Source: Mesorhizobium sp. B2-1-1 (GTDB lineage: Bacteria > Pseudomonadota > Alphaproteobacteria > Rhizobiales > Rhizobiaceae). Taken from it: a stretch of 64,000 nt of DNA. A program made the translations under genes and the position numbers. The notes beneath the pieces are model-generated. The model was not told the DNA's origin, searched no databases, and worked only from the letters and a program-made list of their open reading frames with translations. This document shows, piece by piece, positions 17,330 to 26,594 of the stretch. Within the stretch, counting starts at the first letter, position 1; every line of letters begins with the position of its first letter. The stretch covers positions 4,409,501 to 4,473,500 of the forward strand of contig NZ_CP083954.1 of the NCBI RefSeq assembly GCF_006442975.2, written 5' to 3'.

Positions 17330-19975
17330 ATGCGCACCGACACTGGCCAGGTCTTCAAACTCGAAGACTATCGCCCCAGCGACTATCTCATTCCGGAAAC
17401 GAACCTTGAATTCCGTCTTTCGCCAGGCGCGACGATCGTCACGGCAATTTTGACCGTCGAGCGCCGGGATGGCGTCGCGGCCTCTACGCCGCTTGTGCTG
17501 GATGGCGACGGGCTGACGCTCAGGCGCGTCGAGATCGACGGCAGGAAAGCCAAGCCGACGGATTTTGCCGTGACGCCCGACCGACTGACCATCCTCAGGC
17601 CCCCGGCGGCGCGTCGCTTTCGGCTGTCGATCGAGACCGAGCTGGCGCCGTCGGGCAATGAAGCGCTGATGGGCCTCTACCGCTCAAGCAACGTCTATTG
17701 CACGCAATGCGAAGCAGAGGGCTTCCGCCGCATCACCTATTTCCTCGACCGCCCCGACATCCTTTCCGTCTACACCGTGCGGATCGAAGCCCGCCGCGAC
17801 GAGGCGCCGCTGCTTCTGTCCAACGGAAACCCGGTCGACAAGGGCAATCTCGGCGATGGCTGGCACTATGCCATTTGGCACGATCCCTTCCCCAAGCCAT
17901 CGTATCTGTTCGCGCTGGTCGCCGGCAATCTCGGCCGGGTCGCCGACAGTTTCGTTACCATGTCCGGCCGCACGGTCGAGCTCGGCATCTATGTCGAGCC
18001 CGGCAAGGAGAAGCTCGCCGGCTACGCCATGGATGCCTTGAAGCGATCGATGCAATGGGACGAGGAGGCATTCGGCCGCGAATACGACCTCGATGTCTTC
18101 AACATCGTCGCCGTGTCCGACTTCAACATGGGCGCGATGGAGAACAAGGGCCTCAACGTCTTCAACGACAAATACGTGCTGGCCGACCGAGAGACCGCGA
18201 CGGACGCCGATTTCGCCAATATCGAGGCGATCATCGCGCATGAGTATTTCCACAATTGGACAGGCAACAGAATCACTTGCCGCGACTGGTTCCAGCTTTG
18301 CCTGAAGGAAGGGCTGACCGTTTATCGCGACCACGAATTCTCGGCCGACCAACGTTCGCGTGCGGTCAAGCGCATCGCCGAGGTGCGCACGCTGCGCGCG
18401 CATCAATTCCCCGAGGACCAGGGGCCGCTGGCGCATCCGGTCAGGCCGCGCCGCTATCGCGAGATCAATAATTTCTACACGGCGACCGTCTACGAAAAAG
18501 GCTCGGAGGTGGTGCGCATGATCCGTACCATCCTCGGGCCTGATAGCTTTCGCGCCGGCATGGACCTCTATTTCGAGCGGCACGACGGCACGGCGGCGAC
18601 GATCGAGGATTTCCTGACAGTGTTCGAGGAGGTGTCCGGCCGCGACTTGTCGCAATTCGCGCTCTGGTACCATCAGGCCGGCACCCCTAACCTGGCGGTG
18701 AGCTCGACCTATAACCGGGCGGAGCGGGAATTCACTCTGGAAATCGAGCAATCGGTGCCGCCGACCCCGTCGGAAAGCCGCAAACGACTGATGCACATAC
18801 CGCTCGCCTTCGGTCTGATTGGCGCCGGTGGCGAGCCGGTCGCCTATGACACGGTCGACGGCGCCAGCGTCGAGGACGGCATCATCCACATCCGCAAGCG
18901 CCGGCATGTGGTGCGCTTCTCAGGCGTCGCCGAGCGTCCGGCGGTTTCGCTGAACCGCGGCTTCTCGGCGCCGATAACGCTTGCCGTCGAGCAGAAGACC
19001 GATGACCAATTCTTCCTTGCCGGCCACGACAGCGACAGCTTCTCGCGCTGGCAGACCTTCAACACGCTGCTTACGGATGCATTGATCTTGGCCTTCCGCC
19101 AGATTCTCGACGGCGCCGAGCCTGGCTTCACCGCGCGGCTGACCGAGCTTGCCGGCAGGATCGCGAGCGACGAGACGCTGGAGCCGGCCTACCGGGCGCT
19201 GGCGCTTTCGCTTCCGGGCGAGACCGACATAGCGCGCGACATCGGCAAAAACATCGAACCCAACGCCATCTTCGCTGCGCGCGAGGCGCTGGCGCTGGCA
19301 ATCGCCAGGGCTAACCGCGACGCGTTCGCCGGCCTCTACGAGCGGCTTGCCGACGCCGGCCCGTTCAGCCCGGACGCAGCTTCCGCCGGACGGCGGGCGC
19401 TGCGCAACGTCATGCTCGATTATCTCTCGCTGCTGTCAGATGGCGCCGGGCTTGCGGCGGAGCACTTCCGGTCGGCCACCAATATGACTGACCGCGCGGC
19501 GGCACTGACCGTGCTCGCGCACCGCCACCATGGTTCGCCGGAGGCAAACAAGGCACTGGCGGCTTTCGAAGCGACATATGCGTCCGACCCGCTTGTGATG
19601 GACAAATGGTTCCAGATTCAGGCCAGCGTACCCGGTCCGCAGGCGGTGGAGACGGTTCGCGCCCTGACCACGCATCCGGCCTTCTCGATGGCCAATCCGA
19701 ACCGGGTGCGCTCGTTGATCGGCACATTCTCCAGTGCCAACCAGACCGGATTCCACCGCGCCGACGGCGAAGGCTACCGATTCTTCACGCAGACCGTGCT
19801 CGAGGTCGAAAAACGCAATCCGCAGGTGGCGGCAAGGTTGGCAACGGCGCTCCGGTCGTGGCGTTCGCTCGAACCTGGCCGGCAGGCCAAGGCCAGGGAA
19901 GCGCTGCTTTCGATTGCCAATGCCGAAAACCTGTCGGCGGATTTAAGCGATATCGTCGAGCGTACGCTGGCGTGA
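17330..19975 (+). CDS. pepN: Aminopeptidase N (family M1, bacterial PepN type)
   Basis: Cytosolic zinc aminopeptidase that takes N-terminal residues off peptides, 881 residues, normal for the family. Exopeptidase motif GAMEN is at 268-272, zinc motif HEYFH at 304-308 with the third ligand Glu327 (LKEGLT), and the conserved RITCRDWFQLCLKEGL stretch lies between. The long C-terminal helical domain ends with FSSANQTGFHRADGEGYRF and other PepN-type segments, which separates it from eukaryote-like M1 enzymes. The ATG at 17330 has AGGA about 9 bases upstream. An open frame from 17234 would only add basic residues. Probably monocistronic. Confidence 0.97.
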   Translation: MRTDTGQVFKLEDYRPSDYLIPETNLEFRLSPGATIVTAILTVERRDGVAASTPLVLDGDGLTLRRVEIDGRKAKPTDFAVTPDRLTILRPPAARRFRLSIETELAPSGNEALMGLYRSSNVYCTQCEAEGFRRITYFLDRPDILSVYTVRIEARRDEAPLLLSNGNPVDKGNLGDGWHYAIWHDPFPKPSYLFALVAGNLGRVADSFVTMSGRTVELGIYVEPGKEKLAGYAMDALKRSMQWDEEAFGREYDLDVFNIVAVSDFNMGAMENKGLNVFNDKYVLADRETATDADFANIEAIIAHEYFHNWTGNRITCRDWFQLCLKEGLTVYRDHEFSADQRSRAVKRIAEVRTLRAHQFPEDQGPLAHPVRPRRYREINNFYTATVYEKGSEVVRMIRTILGPDSFRAGMDLYFERHDGTAATIEDFLTVFEEVSGRDLSQFALWYHQAGTPNLAVSSTYNRAEREFTLEIEQSVPPTPSESRKRLMHIPLAFGLIGAGGEPVAYDTVDGASVEDGIIHIRKRRHVVRFSGVAERPAVSLNRGFSAPITLAVEQKTDDQFFLAGHDSDSFSRWQTFNTLLTDALILAFRQILDGAEPGFTARLTELAGRIASDETLEPAYRALALSLPGETDIARDIGKNIEPNAIFAAREALALAIARANRDAFAGLYERLADAGPFSPDAASAGRRALRNVMLDYLSLLSDGAGLAAEHFRSATNMTDRAAALTVLAHRHHGSPEANKALAAFEATYASDPLVMDKWFQIQASVPGPQAVETVRALTTHPAFSMANPNRVRSLIGTFSSANQTGFHRADGEGYRFFTQTVLEVEKRNPQVAARLATALRSWRSLEPGRQAKAREALLSIANAENLSADLSDIVERTLA

Positions 19976-20076
19976 GCCAGACCCAAGCGGCCACCATGGT
20001 GGTCGGCGGCAATGCCAAGGCAACGCCACCGGCCCGTCAGGCTGTGCTTCTGCTGCTCGAACGGATTCCCGCCTCC

Positions 20077-20490
20077 CTACGCGGGTATCAACATGGCGAT
20101 GCGATGCACGCCGACCTCGGCGCTCGTATTCGTCGCCTCGTCGGTCTTGCCCTTGGCGCAAGTGTATATGTCGCCTTCCTTGAGCTTGAACTCCTTGTCG
20201 GCCTTCTTGATCGTGAATTCGCCCGCAGTGATGGTGCATACCATGTCGTTGTCCATCACCATCGCCGGCGCATGTGTGCCGGGCTGAAACACGACATCGA
20301 CGATTGAGATGCTTTTGTAGGCAGGAATGTCTGAGTTTCCCGTGCCTACCTCCACCACTCTGATGCCGGGCGCAATCTCCTTGCCCTCCTTCGGGCCGTA
20401 TGTCCTCGTTTTTACCGACGCCGCCAGGGCGAACAAAGGCGTTACCGCTGCCGCTGACACGCCGAGAGCAATTGCAGTTCTGCGATTCAT
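20077..20490 (-). CDS. Exported cupin-like protein
   Basis: A protein of 137 residues with a signal peptide or TAT-like leader (MNRRTAIALGVSAAAVTPLF, cut around ALA-AS). The mature part is a small cupin: VFQPGTHAPAMVMDNDMVC and ITAGEFTIKKADKEFKLKEGD are the two beta motifs. The usual metal ligands are mostly missing from motif 1 (one His only), so it may bind without metal or be a sensor-type cupin. GGGAGGAAAGC precedes the ATG. It is divergent from the PAS histidine kinase, separated by about 240 bases, so the two could be co-regulated; this is inference. Confidence 0.8.
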   Translation of the reverse strand: MNRRTAIALGVSAAAVTPLFALAASVKTRTYGPKEGKEIAPGIRVVEVGTGNSDIPAYKSISIVDVVFQPGTHAPAMVMDNDMVCTITAGEFTIKKADKEFKLKEGDIYTCAKGKTDEATNTSAEVGVHRIAMLIPA

Positions 20491-20733
20491 GCTTTCCTCC
20501 CAATGTGCAATCCCGCACGGAATATGCGTGATTTCTAATATTATTCCCTTTCCACGGTAATCGCCATCGCATGCCTCTGCTCGGTTGGCGGAAAAGCCGC
20601 TATTTTAGTCGATTTTTAATCTTTTTTCGCCGGACCACTGGACAAGGCGAATCACCTTTGATTCTTTAATGGCGATTCGGAAGTGCGGCGTTTGCCGGAT
20701 CATCAAGCATAGGCAAATCGGGGAGTGCCATTT

Positions 20734-23058
20734 ATGGCGAAGGCGGACGCGTGGGGCGCGCCCGGAGGGATAGCTTTTGCGCGTCGCGAGACGCCGCGAG
20801 GCGACGGCCTTGCCGGGAATACGCGGCTCATCGCCGAACCGGCCTACAAGCGGCTTCTGGCGGCGGAGCCATTGCTGCGCCGATCGATACCGGCTCTCAT
20901 CGTCATCTTCCTGATCGCGATCGCGGCGCTGCGCGTCCTGTCGCTGATGAACGAACGCGACGATATCGAGCGCAACGCCAAGGCGATCCTGATGCTGGCG
21001 TCCGGTCAACTGGCGAGTTCGCTGGCCACCACGTCCGACACCGCGCCGGGCGCCATCCAGGACCTGTTGGAAACGACCAGCCGCCAGGGCGCGATGAGCC
21101 GCGGCCACGTTCTTGTCATCACCGACAGCGCCTTCAAGATCACCGCGGTGACGCCGCGCTCGATGTCCTGGCAAGGCCGTTCGCTGGATAGCCTCGCCCA
21201 GGGCGGCCAGCCTCTGTTCATGTTCGGCGACCGCGCCGGAGTGATGGAGGTCGATATTGGCGGGCAGGACTGGTATGCAGCGGTCAGCCTGACGAACGGT
21301 CGCAAAGGCGCGGCAGCGGCGCTGGTGCCGCAGGACGCGGTTTTCGACGCCTGGCGCAAGACAGTCTCGCTGAATGTGACGCTGTTCGTACTGACGGCCG
21401 GCGTGCTGATCATCATCCTCTATGCCTATTTCGGCCAGGCGGCGCGCGCGCAGGCGGCCGACCGCATCTATCTCGAAGCGCATCAACGCATCGACATGGC
21501 GCTGGTACGCGGCCGCTGCGGCTTGTGGGACTGGGACATGGTGCGCGGCAAGATGTATTGGTCGCGCTCGATGTACGACATGCTGGGCTACGAGCCATGC
21601 GACACGATGCTGTCCTTCGGCGAGGTCGACGAGATCATCCATCCCGATGATGGCGACTTGTTCCAGCTCGCCAACAAGATCGTCGCGCGCGAGATCGATC
21701 ATATCGATCAGGTGTTCCGGATGCGGCATGCCGACGGGCAGTGGGTATGGATGCGCGCAAGGGCGCAGGTCATGGATCCGGAAGCACCCGAAATCCAGTT
21801 GATCGGCATCGCCGTCGACGTCACCGAGCAGCGTCACCTGGCGCTTCGTTCCGAGGCAGCCGATTTGCGCCTGAGGACGGCGATCGAGAACATCAACGAG
21901 TCCTTCGTGCTGTGGGATGCCGCCGAGCGGCTGATCATGTGCAATTCCAAATACCAGAAGGACAATGGCCTTTCGGACCGTGACGTGATGCCAGGCGCCG
22001 TGCGCGCCACGCTGGAAGAGCGCATGCTCGCTTTCGCTTCCGATCGGCGGCTTGCCAACAGCAATGGACCGCAGGGCGGCGCGACGTTCGAACGGCAGCT
22101 GGCCGACGGCCGCTGGTTGCAGGTCAACGAACTCAGAACCCGCGACGGCGGCATTGTCTCGGTCGGATCCGACATCACCCAGATCAAGCTGCATCAAGAA
22201 AAGCTGGTCGACAGCGAGCGCCGGCTGATGGCGACCATACACGATCTCAGCCTCGCCCGCCGGGCCGAAGAGGAGCGCGCGCGCGAACTGGTCGAGCTCA
22301 ACCGCAAATACATGAAGGAAACCGAGCGCGCCGAAGCGGCGAACCGGGCCAAGTCCGAATTCCTGGCCAACATGTCGCATGAACTGCGCACGCCCTTGAA
22401 CGCCATCATCGGCTTCTCCGAGCTGATGGAACAGGGGCTGTTCGGCCCGCTGGGATCGGAGCGCTACGAGGAATACGCCACCGACATCAACAGCAGTGGC
22501 AAATATCTCCTGGGCGTCATCAACGACATTCTCGACATGTCGAAAATCGAGGCCGGCCAATTCTCGCTCGACCGCGAAGAGATCGATCTCGGCCCGCTGA
22601 TCAGCGAGACGGTCAGGGTCGTCTCGCTGCAGGCCGCACAGAAGGCGATCACCGTGGAGACCCGCATCGCCGACGCGCTGACGCTGTTTGCCGACCGCCG
22701 AGCGATCAAGCAGATCGTCATAAACCTTTTGTCCAACGCAGTGAAATTCACCGGCCAAGGCGGCCACATATCGGTCAGGGCCCGCAATACCTCAGGGGCG
22801 CTGGTGCTGACGATCGAGGATAATGGCTGCGGCATCCCGAAGGAGGCGCTCGGCAAGCTCGGACGGCCCTTCGAACAGGTGCAGAACCAGTTCTCCAAGA
22901 GCCATGCCGGGTCCGGCCTCGGCCTCGCCATCTCGCGCTCTTTGGCCGAACTGCAAGGCGGTGCCCTGAAAATCCGCTCAACCGAAGGTGTCGGCACGAT
23001 CGTGTCGGTGCGCATTCCGGTGAAGAAGGCGACGCCCGTGGTCAAGGTCGCGGCTTAA
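20734..23058 (+). CDS. PAS-domain sensor histidine kinase
   Basis: A membrane-bound hybrid-less histidine kinase of 774 residues. A first membrane helix (about 55-75) and a second (about 220-240) enclose a periplasmic sensor region of about 140 residues. Then come two PAS-type segments (about 255-375 and 385-490; the first has YMLGYEPCD-like heme/ligand-pocket pattern MYDMLGYEPCDTML) and a coiled-coil linker. The kinase core has SHELRTPLNAIIGFSELM with His549, the N box VINLLSNAVKFT, and G boxes DNGCGIP and GSGLGLAIS. The architecture resembles the PleC/PdhS type. The ATG at 20734 has GGGGAG 7 to 12 bases upstream. No response regulator is adjacent, so its partner is elsewhere. Confidence 0.93.
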   Translation: MAKADAWGAPGGIAFARRETPRGDGLAGNTRLIAEPAYKRLLAAEPLLRRSIPALIVIFLIAIAALRVLSLMNERDDIERNAKAILMLASGQLASSLATTSDTAPGAIQDLLETTSRQGAMSRGHVLVITDSAFKITAVTPRSMSWQGRSLDSLAQGGQPLFMFGDRAGVMEVDIGGQDWYAAVSLTNGRKGAAAALVPQDAVFDAWRKTVSLNVTLFVLTAGVLIIILYAYFGQAARAQAADRIYLEAHQRIDMALVRGRCGLWDWDMVRGKMYWSRSMYDMLGYEPCDTMLSFGEVDEIIHPDDGDLFQLANKIVAREIDHIDQVFRMRHADGQWVWMRARAQVMDPEAPEIQLIGIAVDVTEQRHLALRSEAADLRLRTAIENINESFVLWDAAERLIMCNSKYQKDNGLSDRDVMPGAVRATLEERMLAFASDRRLANSNGPQGGATFERQLADGRWLQVNELRTRDGGIVSVGSDITQIKLHQEKLVDSERRLMATIHDLSLARRAEEERARELVELNRKYMKETERAEAANRAKSEFLANMSHELRTPLNAIIGFSELMEQGLFGPLGSERYEEYATDINSSGKYLLGVINDILDMSKIEAGQFSLDREEIDLGPLISETVRVVSLQAAQKAITVETRIADALTLFADRRAIKQIVINLLSNAVKFTGQGGHISVRARNTSGALVLTIEDNGCGIPKEALGKLGRPFEQVQNQFSKSHAGSGLGLAISRSLAELQGGALKIRSTEGVGTIVSVRIPVKKATPVVKVAA

Positions 23059-23062
23059 GCAA

Positions 23063-23090
23063 CGGGCTCCGGCGATGTCGCCGAAGCCCG
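23063..23090. terminator. Hairpin between convergent histidine kinase and EF-hand genes
   Basis: CGGGCTCCGGCGA pairs with TCGCCGAAGCCCG around a very short loop, with one mismatch, 5 bases after the kinase stop. No clear U tract on either side, so it may stabilise transcript ends rather than terminate strongly. Confidence 0.5.
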
Positions 23091-23102
23091 TGCCGGAAGG
23101 CG

Positions 23103-23582
23103 TTATTGCATGCTGCCGTCGTCGCCTTCGTCATCCCACTGACGGTGTAAGCCAAAGCGGCCGCCCTTTGGCAGTTCGCCCTTCTTGATCTTTCCGTCGT
23201 TGTTCTTGTCGAGCAGGGCAAAGAGCTTCTTGTCGCGACTGGCGATGTCGTCCGTCGTCAGCGTACCGTCGCCCTTGTTGTCGTAACGCGCGATGATGCG
23301 CCTGGCCATGTGCTCGAAGCGGGCCTTTTCCAGCGCTGCGGCGAGCTGCTCCACCGTGAGCTTGCCACCATTGTCGGCGACCAGCTTCTTCAACCGCGAA
23401 TCCATGACGCTTGAGAACTGGTCGAAGCTGATGGTGCCGTCATTGTCCTTCATCGCCTTGTTGAGGCGCATCATCGTGCGCTCACGCATGTTTGCGCTGT
23501 CGATGTTCTCGGCATAGGCCGCAGTGCCGACGGCTCCTGCCAACGCGATGAAGGCGAACGCGAGCTTGGTTGTCTTTCTCAT
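23103..23582 (-). CDS. Exported EF-hand calcium-binding protein
   Basis: A protein of 159 residues with a signal peptide (LAFAFIALAGAVGTAAYA, cut before ENIDS). Three EF-hand-like loops follow: a degenerate one at about 46-57 (DNDGTISFDQF), a good one at 101-112 (DNKGDGTLTTDD) and a canonical one at 125-136 (DKNNDGKIKKGE, with Asp at 1 and 5 and Glu at 12). It probably binds calcium in the periplasm as a buffer or signal. The ATG at 23582 has AGGAG 7 bases upstream, so two ATG codons further upstream are not used. It converges on the PAS kinase; a functional tie is possible but unproven. Confidence 0.88.
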   Translation of the reverse strand: MRKTTKLAFAFIALAGAVGTAAYAENIDSANMRERTMMRLNKAMKDNDGTISFDQFSSVMDSRLKKLVADNGGKLTVEQLAAALEKARFEHMARRIIARYDNKGDGTLTTDDIASRDKKLFALLDKNNDGKIKKGELPKGGRFGLHRQWDDEGDDGSMQ

Positions 23583-23633
23583 GGTCTTCTCCTGTTGCAT
23601 CGTCACCCCCGATGCGATCCGCACGGCCGTCGA

Positions 23634-26594
23634 TCACGGCCGCCCGGCACGAAGCAGAAGGTTGAAATCCTTCCTGACCTTCCGCGACGTCTCCTTGAGA
23701 TGTGCTTCCAGCACACCGAAATCCGGCAAGTCGGTGACCGCCAGAAGCAGATCCGAAAGCCCCGGCGGCACATCGTCCCGCTCGAACTGGCCGGTGAGGC
23801 AAAGCCTGATCATCTGGGTCAGCGCCAGATAGAGGCGGTAGGCCTCGCCAAGCTCCTCCCTGACATCGGCGGCTGCGAATTGTGGCGCAAGGCGCGACAA
23901 TACCTCCGCGGTTGCCGTGACCCTGCGGCCGGACTCGACATTGCCCGTGACGACGGCCACCTGGGCGATGAATTCGAGATCGATCAGGCCGCCGGCAATG
24001 AGTTTGATGTCCCAGAGGTCGCGCGGCGGCTTTTCCTTTTCGATCATGGCGCGCATGTCGGACGCTTCCGCTTTCACCTTTGCTGCGTCGCGCAATTGCC
24101 CGAGCACCGCCGCAACGTCGGCTTCGACCTCGGCACAGAGCCTGGCATCTCCGGCAATGGCGCGCGCCCGCGACAGCGCCATGTGCTCCCAGGTCCAGGC
24201 CTCCTGGCGCTGGTATTTCTTGAAGGCGTCGACGTGGGTGGCCACTGGCCCCTTGTTGCCGGACGGCCGCAGCCGCAGGTCGAGTTCATAGAGCACGCCT
24301 TCCGCGGTCGGCGCGGAAACGGCCGAGATGAGGCGCTGCGTCATCCTGGTGTAGTAATGCGAGGGCGCCAGCGGTTTTTCACCGTCGGATTCCTCGGCGT
24401 CCGCATCGTGATCGTAGAGCAGGATGAGGTCGACATCCGACCCCGCCGTCAATTCACGGCTGCCGAGCTTACCCATGCCGAGCAGCGAAACCACGCCGCC
24501 GGCGATTGTGCCATGGCGCGCCTCGAATTCGGCCATAACCGCGCGCAACGCGGCCTCAATGGTGAGGTCGGCCAGGTCAGAAAAGGCGCGGCCTGCGCGG
24601 GCCGGATCGATCGAGCCGGCGAGCAGCCGCACACCGATCAGGAATTTCTGCTCGGAGGCAAAGATGCGCAAACGATCGAGAACGTCCTCATAGGCGCGGT
24701 CGCCTTCGAGGAAAGCGGTAAGCCGTGCCGATAGATAGCCACGATCCGGCAATTCGGTGAGAAGAGCGGGATCGAGCAGGCCATCGAACACATGTGGCCG
24801 GCGCGTGATGATCGCGGCCAGTCGTGGCGCGGCGCCCATGATCGTCGCCATAAGCTTCAGCAACGCCGGATTGGACTGGAGCAGCGAGAAGAGCTGGATG
24901 CCTGCAGGCAGGCCGGCGAGGAACTCGTCGAAACGGATCAACGCCTCATCGGCCCGACGCGTCTGGCCGAAAGCCTTGAGCAGCGCCGGCGTCAGTTCCG
25001 TCAGTCGCTCGCGCGCCTCAGCCGACTGGGTGACGCGGTAGCGACCGAAATGCCAGCCACGGATCACGCGGCAGATGTCGCTCGTTCGCTGGAAGCCGAG
25101 ACCGTGCAACGTCTGCAGTGTATCGGGGTCGTCGACGTCGCCGGTGAAGACCAGATTGCCGATGCCTGCCGAAAGCTCCGGTGCGGTTTCGAACAGCGCC
25201 GCGTAGTGACGTTCGACCTGCTGCAGCGAGGCGCGGAAGCCCAGGGAAAAAGCAGCCGCATCGGCAAAGCCCAGCATGCGCGCGATTCGCTCCAGCCCTT
25301 CATCATCCTCCGGCAGGGTGTGCGTCTGCTCGTCGGCCACCATCTGGATGGCATGCTCGACCCGGCGCAGGAACCAATATTGCCGGGCCAGTGCGTCGCG
25401 TGCCTCGGCGGTGATCCAGCCGCGCGCGGCCAGCTGGCCGAGCATCGGCACGGTCTCGCGGCCTCGCAGTTCCGGGAAGCGGCCGCCGGCGATGAGCTGC
25501 TGCGTCTGGACGAAGAACTCGATCTCGCGGATGCCGCCGCGCCCGAGCTTGACGTTGTGGCCCTTGACCGCGATTTCGCCATGCCCCTTGTGGGCGTGGA
25601 TCTGGCGTTTGATCGAGTGGACGTCGGCGATCGCGGCATAGTCCATGTATTTGCGCCAGATGTAAGGTTGGAGCTCCTTGAGGAAAGCGGTGCCGGCGTC
25701 CAGATCGCCGGCCACAGGACGCGCCTTGATCATGGCAGCGCGCTCCCAGTTCTGGCCGCGCGCCTCGTAGTAGCGCAGCGCCGCCTCGACCGGGATCGCC
25801 AGCGGGGTCGAACCGGGATCGGGACGCAGCCTGAGGTCGGTGCGGAAGACATAACCATGTTCGGTGCGGTCCTGCAGGATGCGCACCAGACGGCGCGTCA
25901 GCCGCGAAAACAGCTCCGTCGCATCGAGCGGATCGACGACGGCCGACGCTTCCGGGTCGAAGAAGACCACGAGGTCGATATCGGAGGAAAAATTGAGCTC
26001 ATGCGCGCCAAGCTTGCCCATGCCGAGCAGGATCCAGCCCGACCGGTTCGAGGGATTGGCGGGATCCGGCAACTTCAGCTTGCCCTGGCCATGCGCGTCG
26101 CGCAGCAGAAAATCGACGGCGGCGCGCGTGCACGCATCGGCAAGGTCGCTCAACCGCCGCACCGTAAGCGAGGTCTCGGCCTCGGCGGCCAGATCGGCCA
26201 GCGCGATCAGGAAATGCGCATCGGCCTTCCATTGCCGCAGTTCCATCATCAATCTGGATTCGGAGATCGTCTCGGAGAACGATGCCCGGTCGATCGCCAC
26301 GATGATCGCCTTCAGCCGGGCCTCGATCGGCTGGTCGAAAAGCCCATCCAATATCTGCGGCCGGCGACGCGCCATGTCACGCAGGAACGGCGACAGGTCG
26401 AAGACAGCGGCCAGGAAGTCCTGCGCCTCACCGGTTCCAGCCAGGAATTTCGCCAGCCGTGTCAATCCTTCTTCGCGTGCCAAGGTGGCGATCTCGGCCA
26501 GCTCCTGCCGGGCCCGGCTGTCGTCCAGAGGAGCAAGCCTTGCCGCGGGCTTCAACAGCCAGTCCTTCGCCGTCCGCTTTGCAGCCGCCGTCAT
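23634..26594 (-). CDS. glnE: Bifunctional glutamine synthetase adenylyltransferase/deadenylase
   Basis: Adds or removes AMP on glutamine synthetase in response to PII signals, tying nitrogen status to GS activity. At 986 residues it has family length. Two nucleotidyltransferase domains are visible: SSDIDLVVFFDPE in the N-terminal half (about 205-217, deadenylase) and GSDVDLILLYDHD in the C-terminal half (about 725-737, adenylylase), each with the G/S-S-D-x-D metal motif, and a helical linker between. Its ATG shares one base with the stop of the upstream histidine kinase (TGATG), with GGAGG before it, so it is translated with the two-component genes. Convergent order with other genes downstream. 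Confidence 0.97.
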   Translation of the reverse strand: MTAAAKRTAKDWLLKPAARLAPLDDSRARQELAEIATLAREEGLTRLAKFLAGTGEAQDFLAAVFDLSPFLRDMARRRPQILDGLFDQPIEARLKAIIVAIDRASFSETISESRLMMELRQWKADAHFLIALADLAAEAETSLTVRRLSDLADACTRAAVDFLLRDAHGQGKLKLPDPANPSNRSGWILLGMGKLGAHELNFSSDIDLVVFFDPEASAVVDPLDATELFSRLTRRLVRILQDRTEHGYVFRTDLRLRPDPGSTPLAIPVEAALRYYEARGQNWERAAMIKARPVAGDLDAGTAFLKELQPYIWRKYMDYAAIADVHSIKRQIHAHKGHGEIAVKGHNVKLGRGGIREIEFFVQTQQLIAGGRFPELRGRETVPMLGQLAARGWITAEARDALARQYWFLRRVEHAIQMVADEQTHTLPEDDEGLERIARMLGFADAAAFSLGFRASLQQVERHYAALFETAPELSAGIGNLVFTGDVDDPDTLQTLHGLGFQRTSDICRVIRGWHFGRYRVTQSAEARERLTELTPALLKAFGQTRRADEALIRFDEFLAGLPAGIQLFSLLQSNPALLKLMATIMGAAPRLAAIITRRPHVFDGLLDPALLTELPDRGYLSARLTAFLEGDRAYEDVLDRLRIFASEQKFLIGVRLLAGSIDPARAGRAFSDLADLTIEAALRAVMAEFEARHGTIAGGVVSLLGMGKLGSRELTAGSDVDLILLYDHDADAEESDGEKPLAPSHYYTRMTQRLISAVSAPTAEGVLYELDLRLRPSGNKGPVATHVDAFKKYQRQEAWTWEHMALSRARAIAGDARLCAEVEADVAAVLGQLRDAAKVKAEASDMRAMIEKEKPPRDLWDIKLIAGGLIDLEFIAQVAVVTGNVESGRRVTATAEVLSRLAPQFAAADVREELGEAYRLYLALTQMIRLCLTGQFERDDVPPGLSDLLLAVTDLPDFGVLEAHLKETSRKVRKDFNLLLRAGRP

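Noticed and set aside
17684..18907. Open frame of about 400 codons on the minus strand
   Set aside because: Antisense to the catalytic part of pepN, which shows GAMEN and HExxH motifs.
20605..22767. Very long open frame (720 codons) on the minus strand
   Set aside because: It is antisense to the PAS histidine kinase, whose H, N and G boxes are intact on the plus strand. The antisense product has no family features and reflects GC-rich codon bias.
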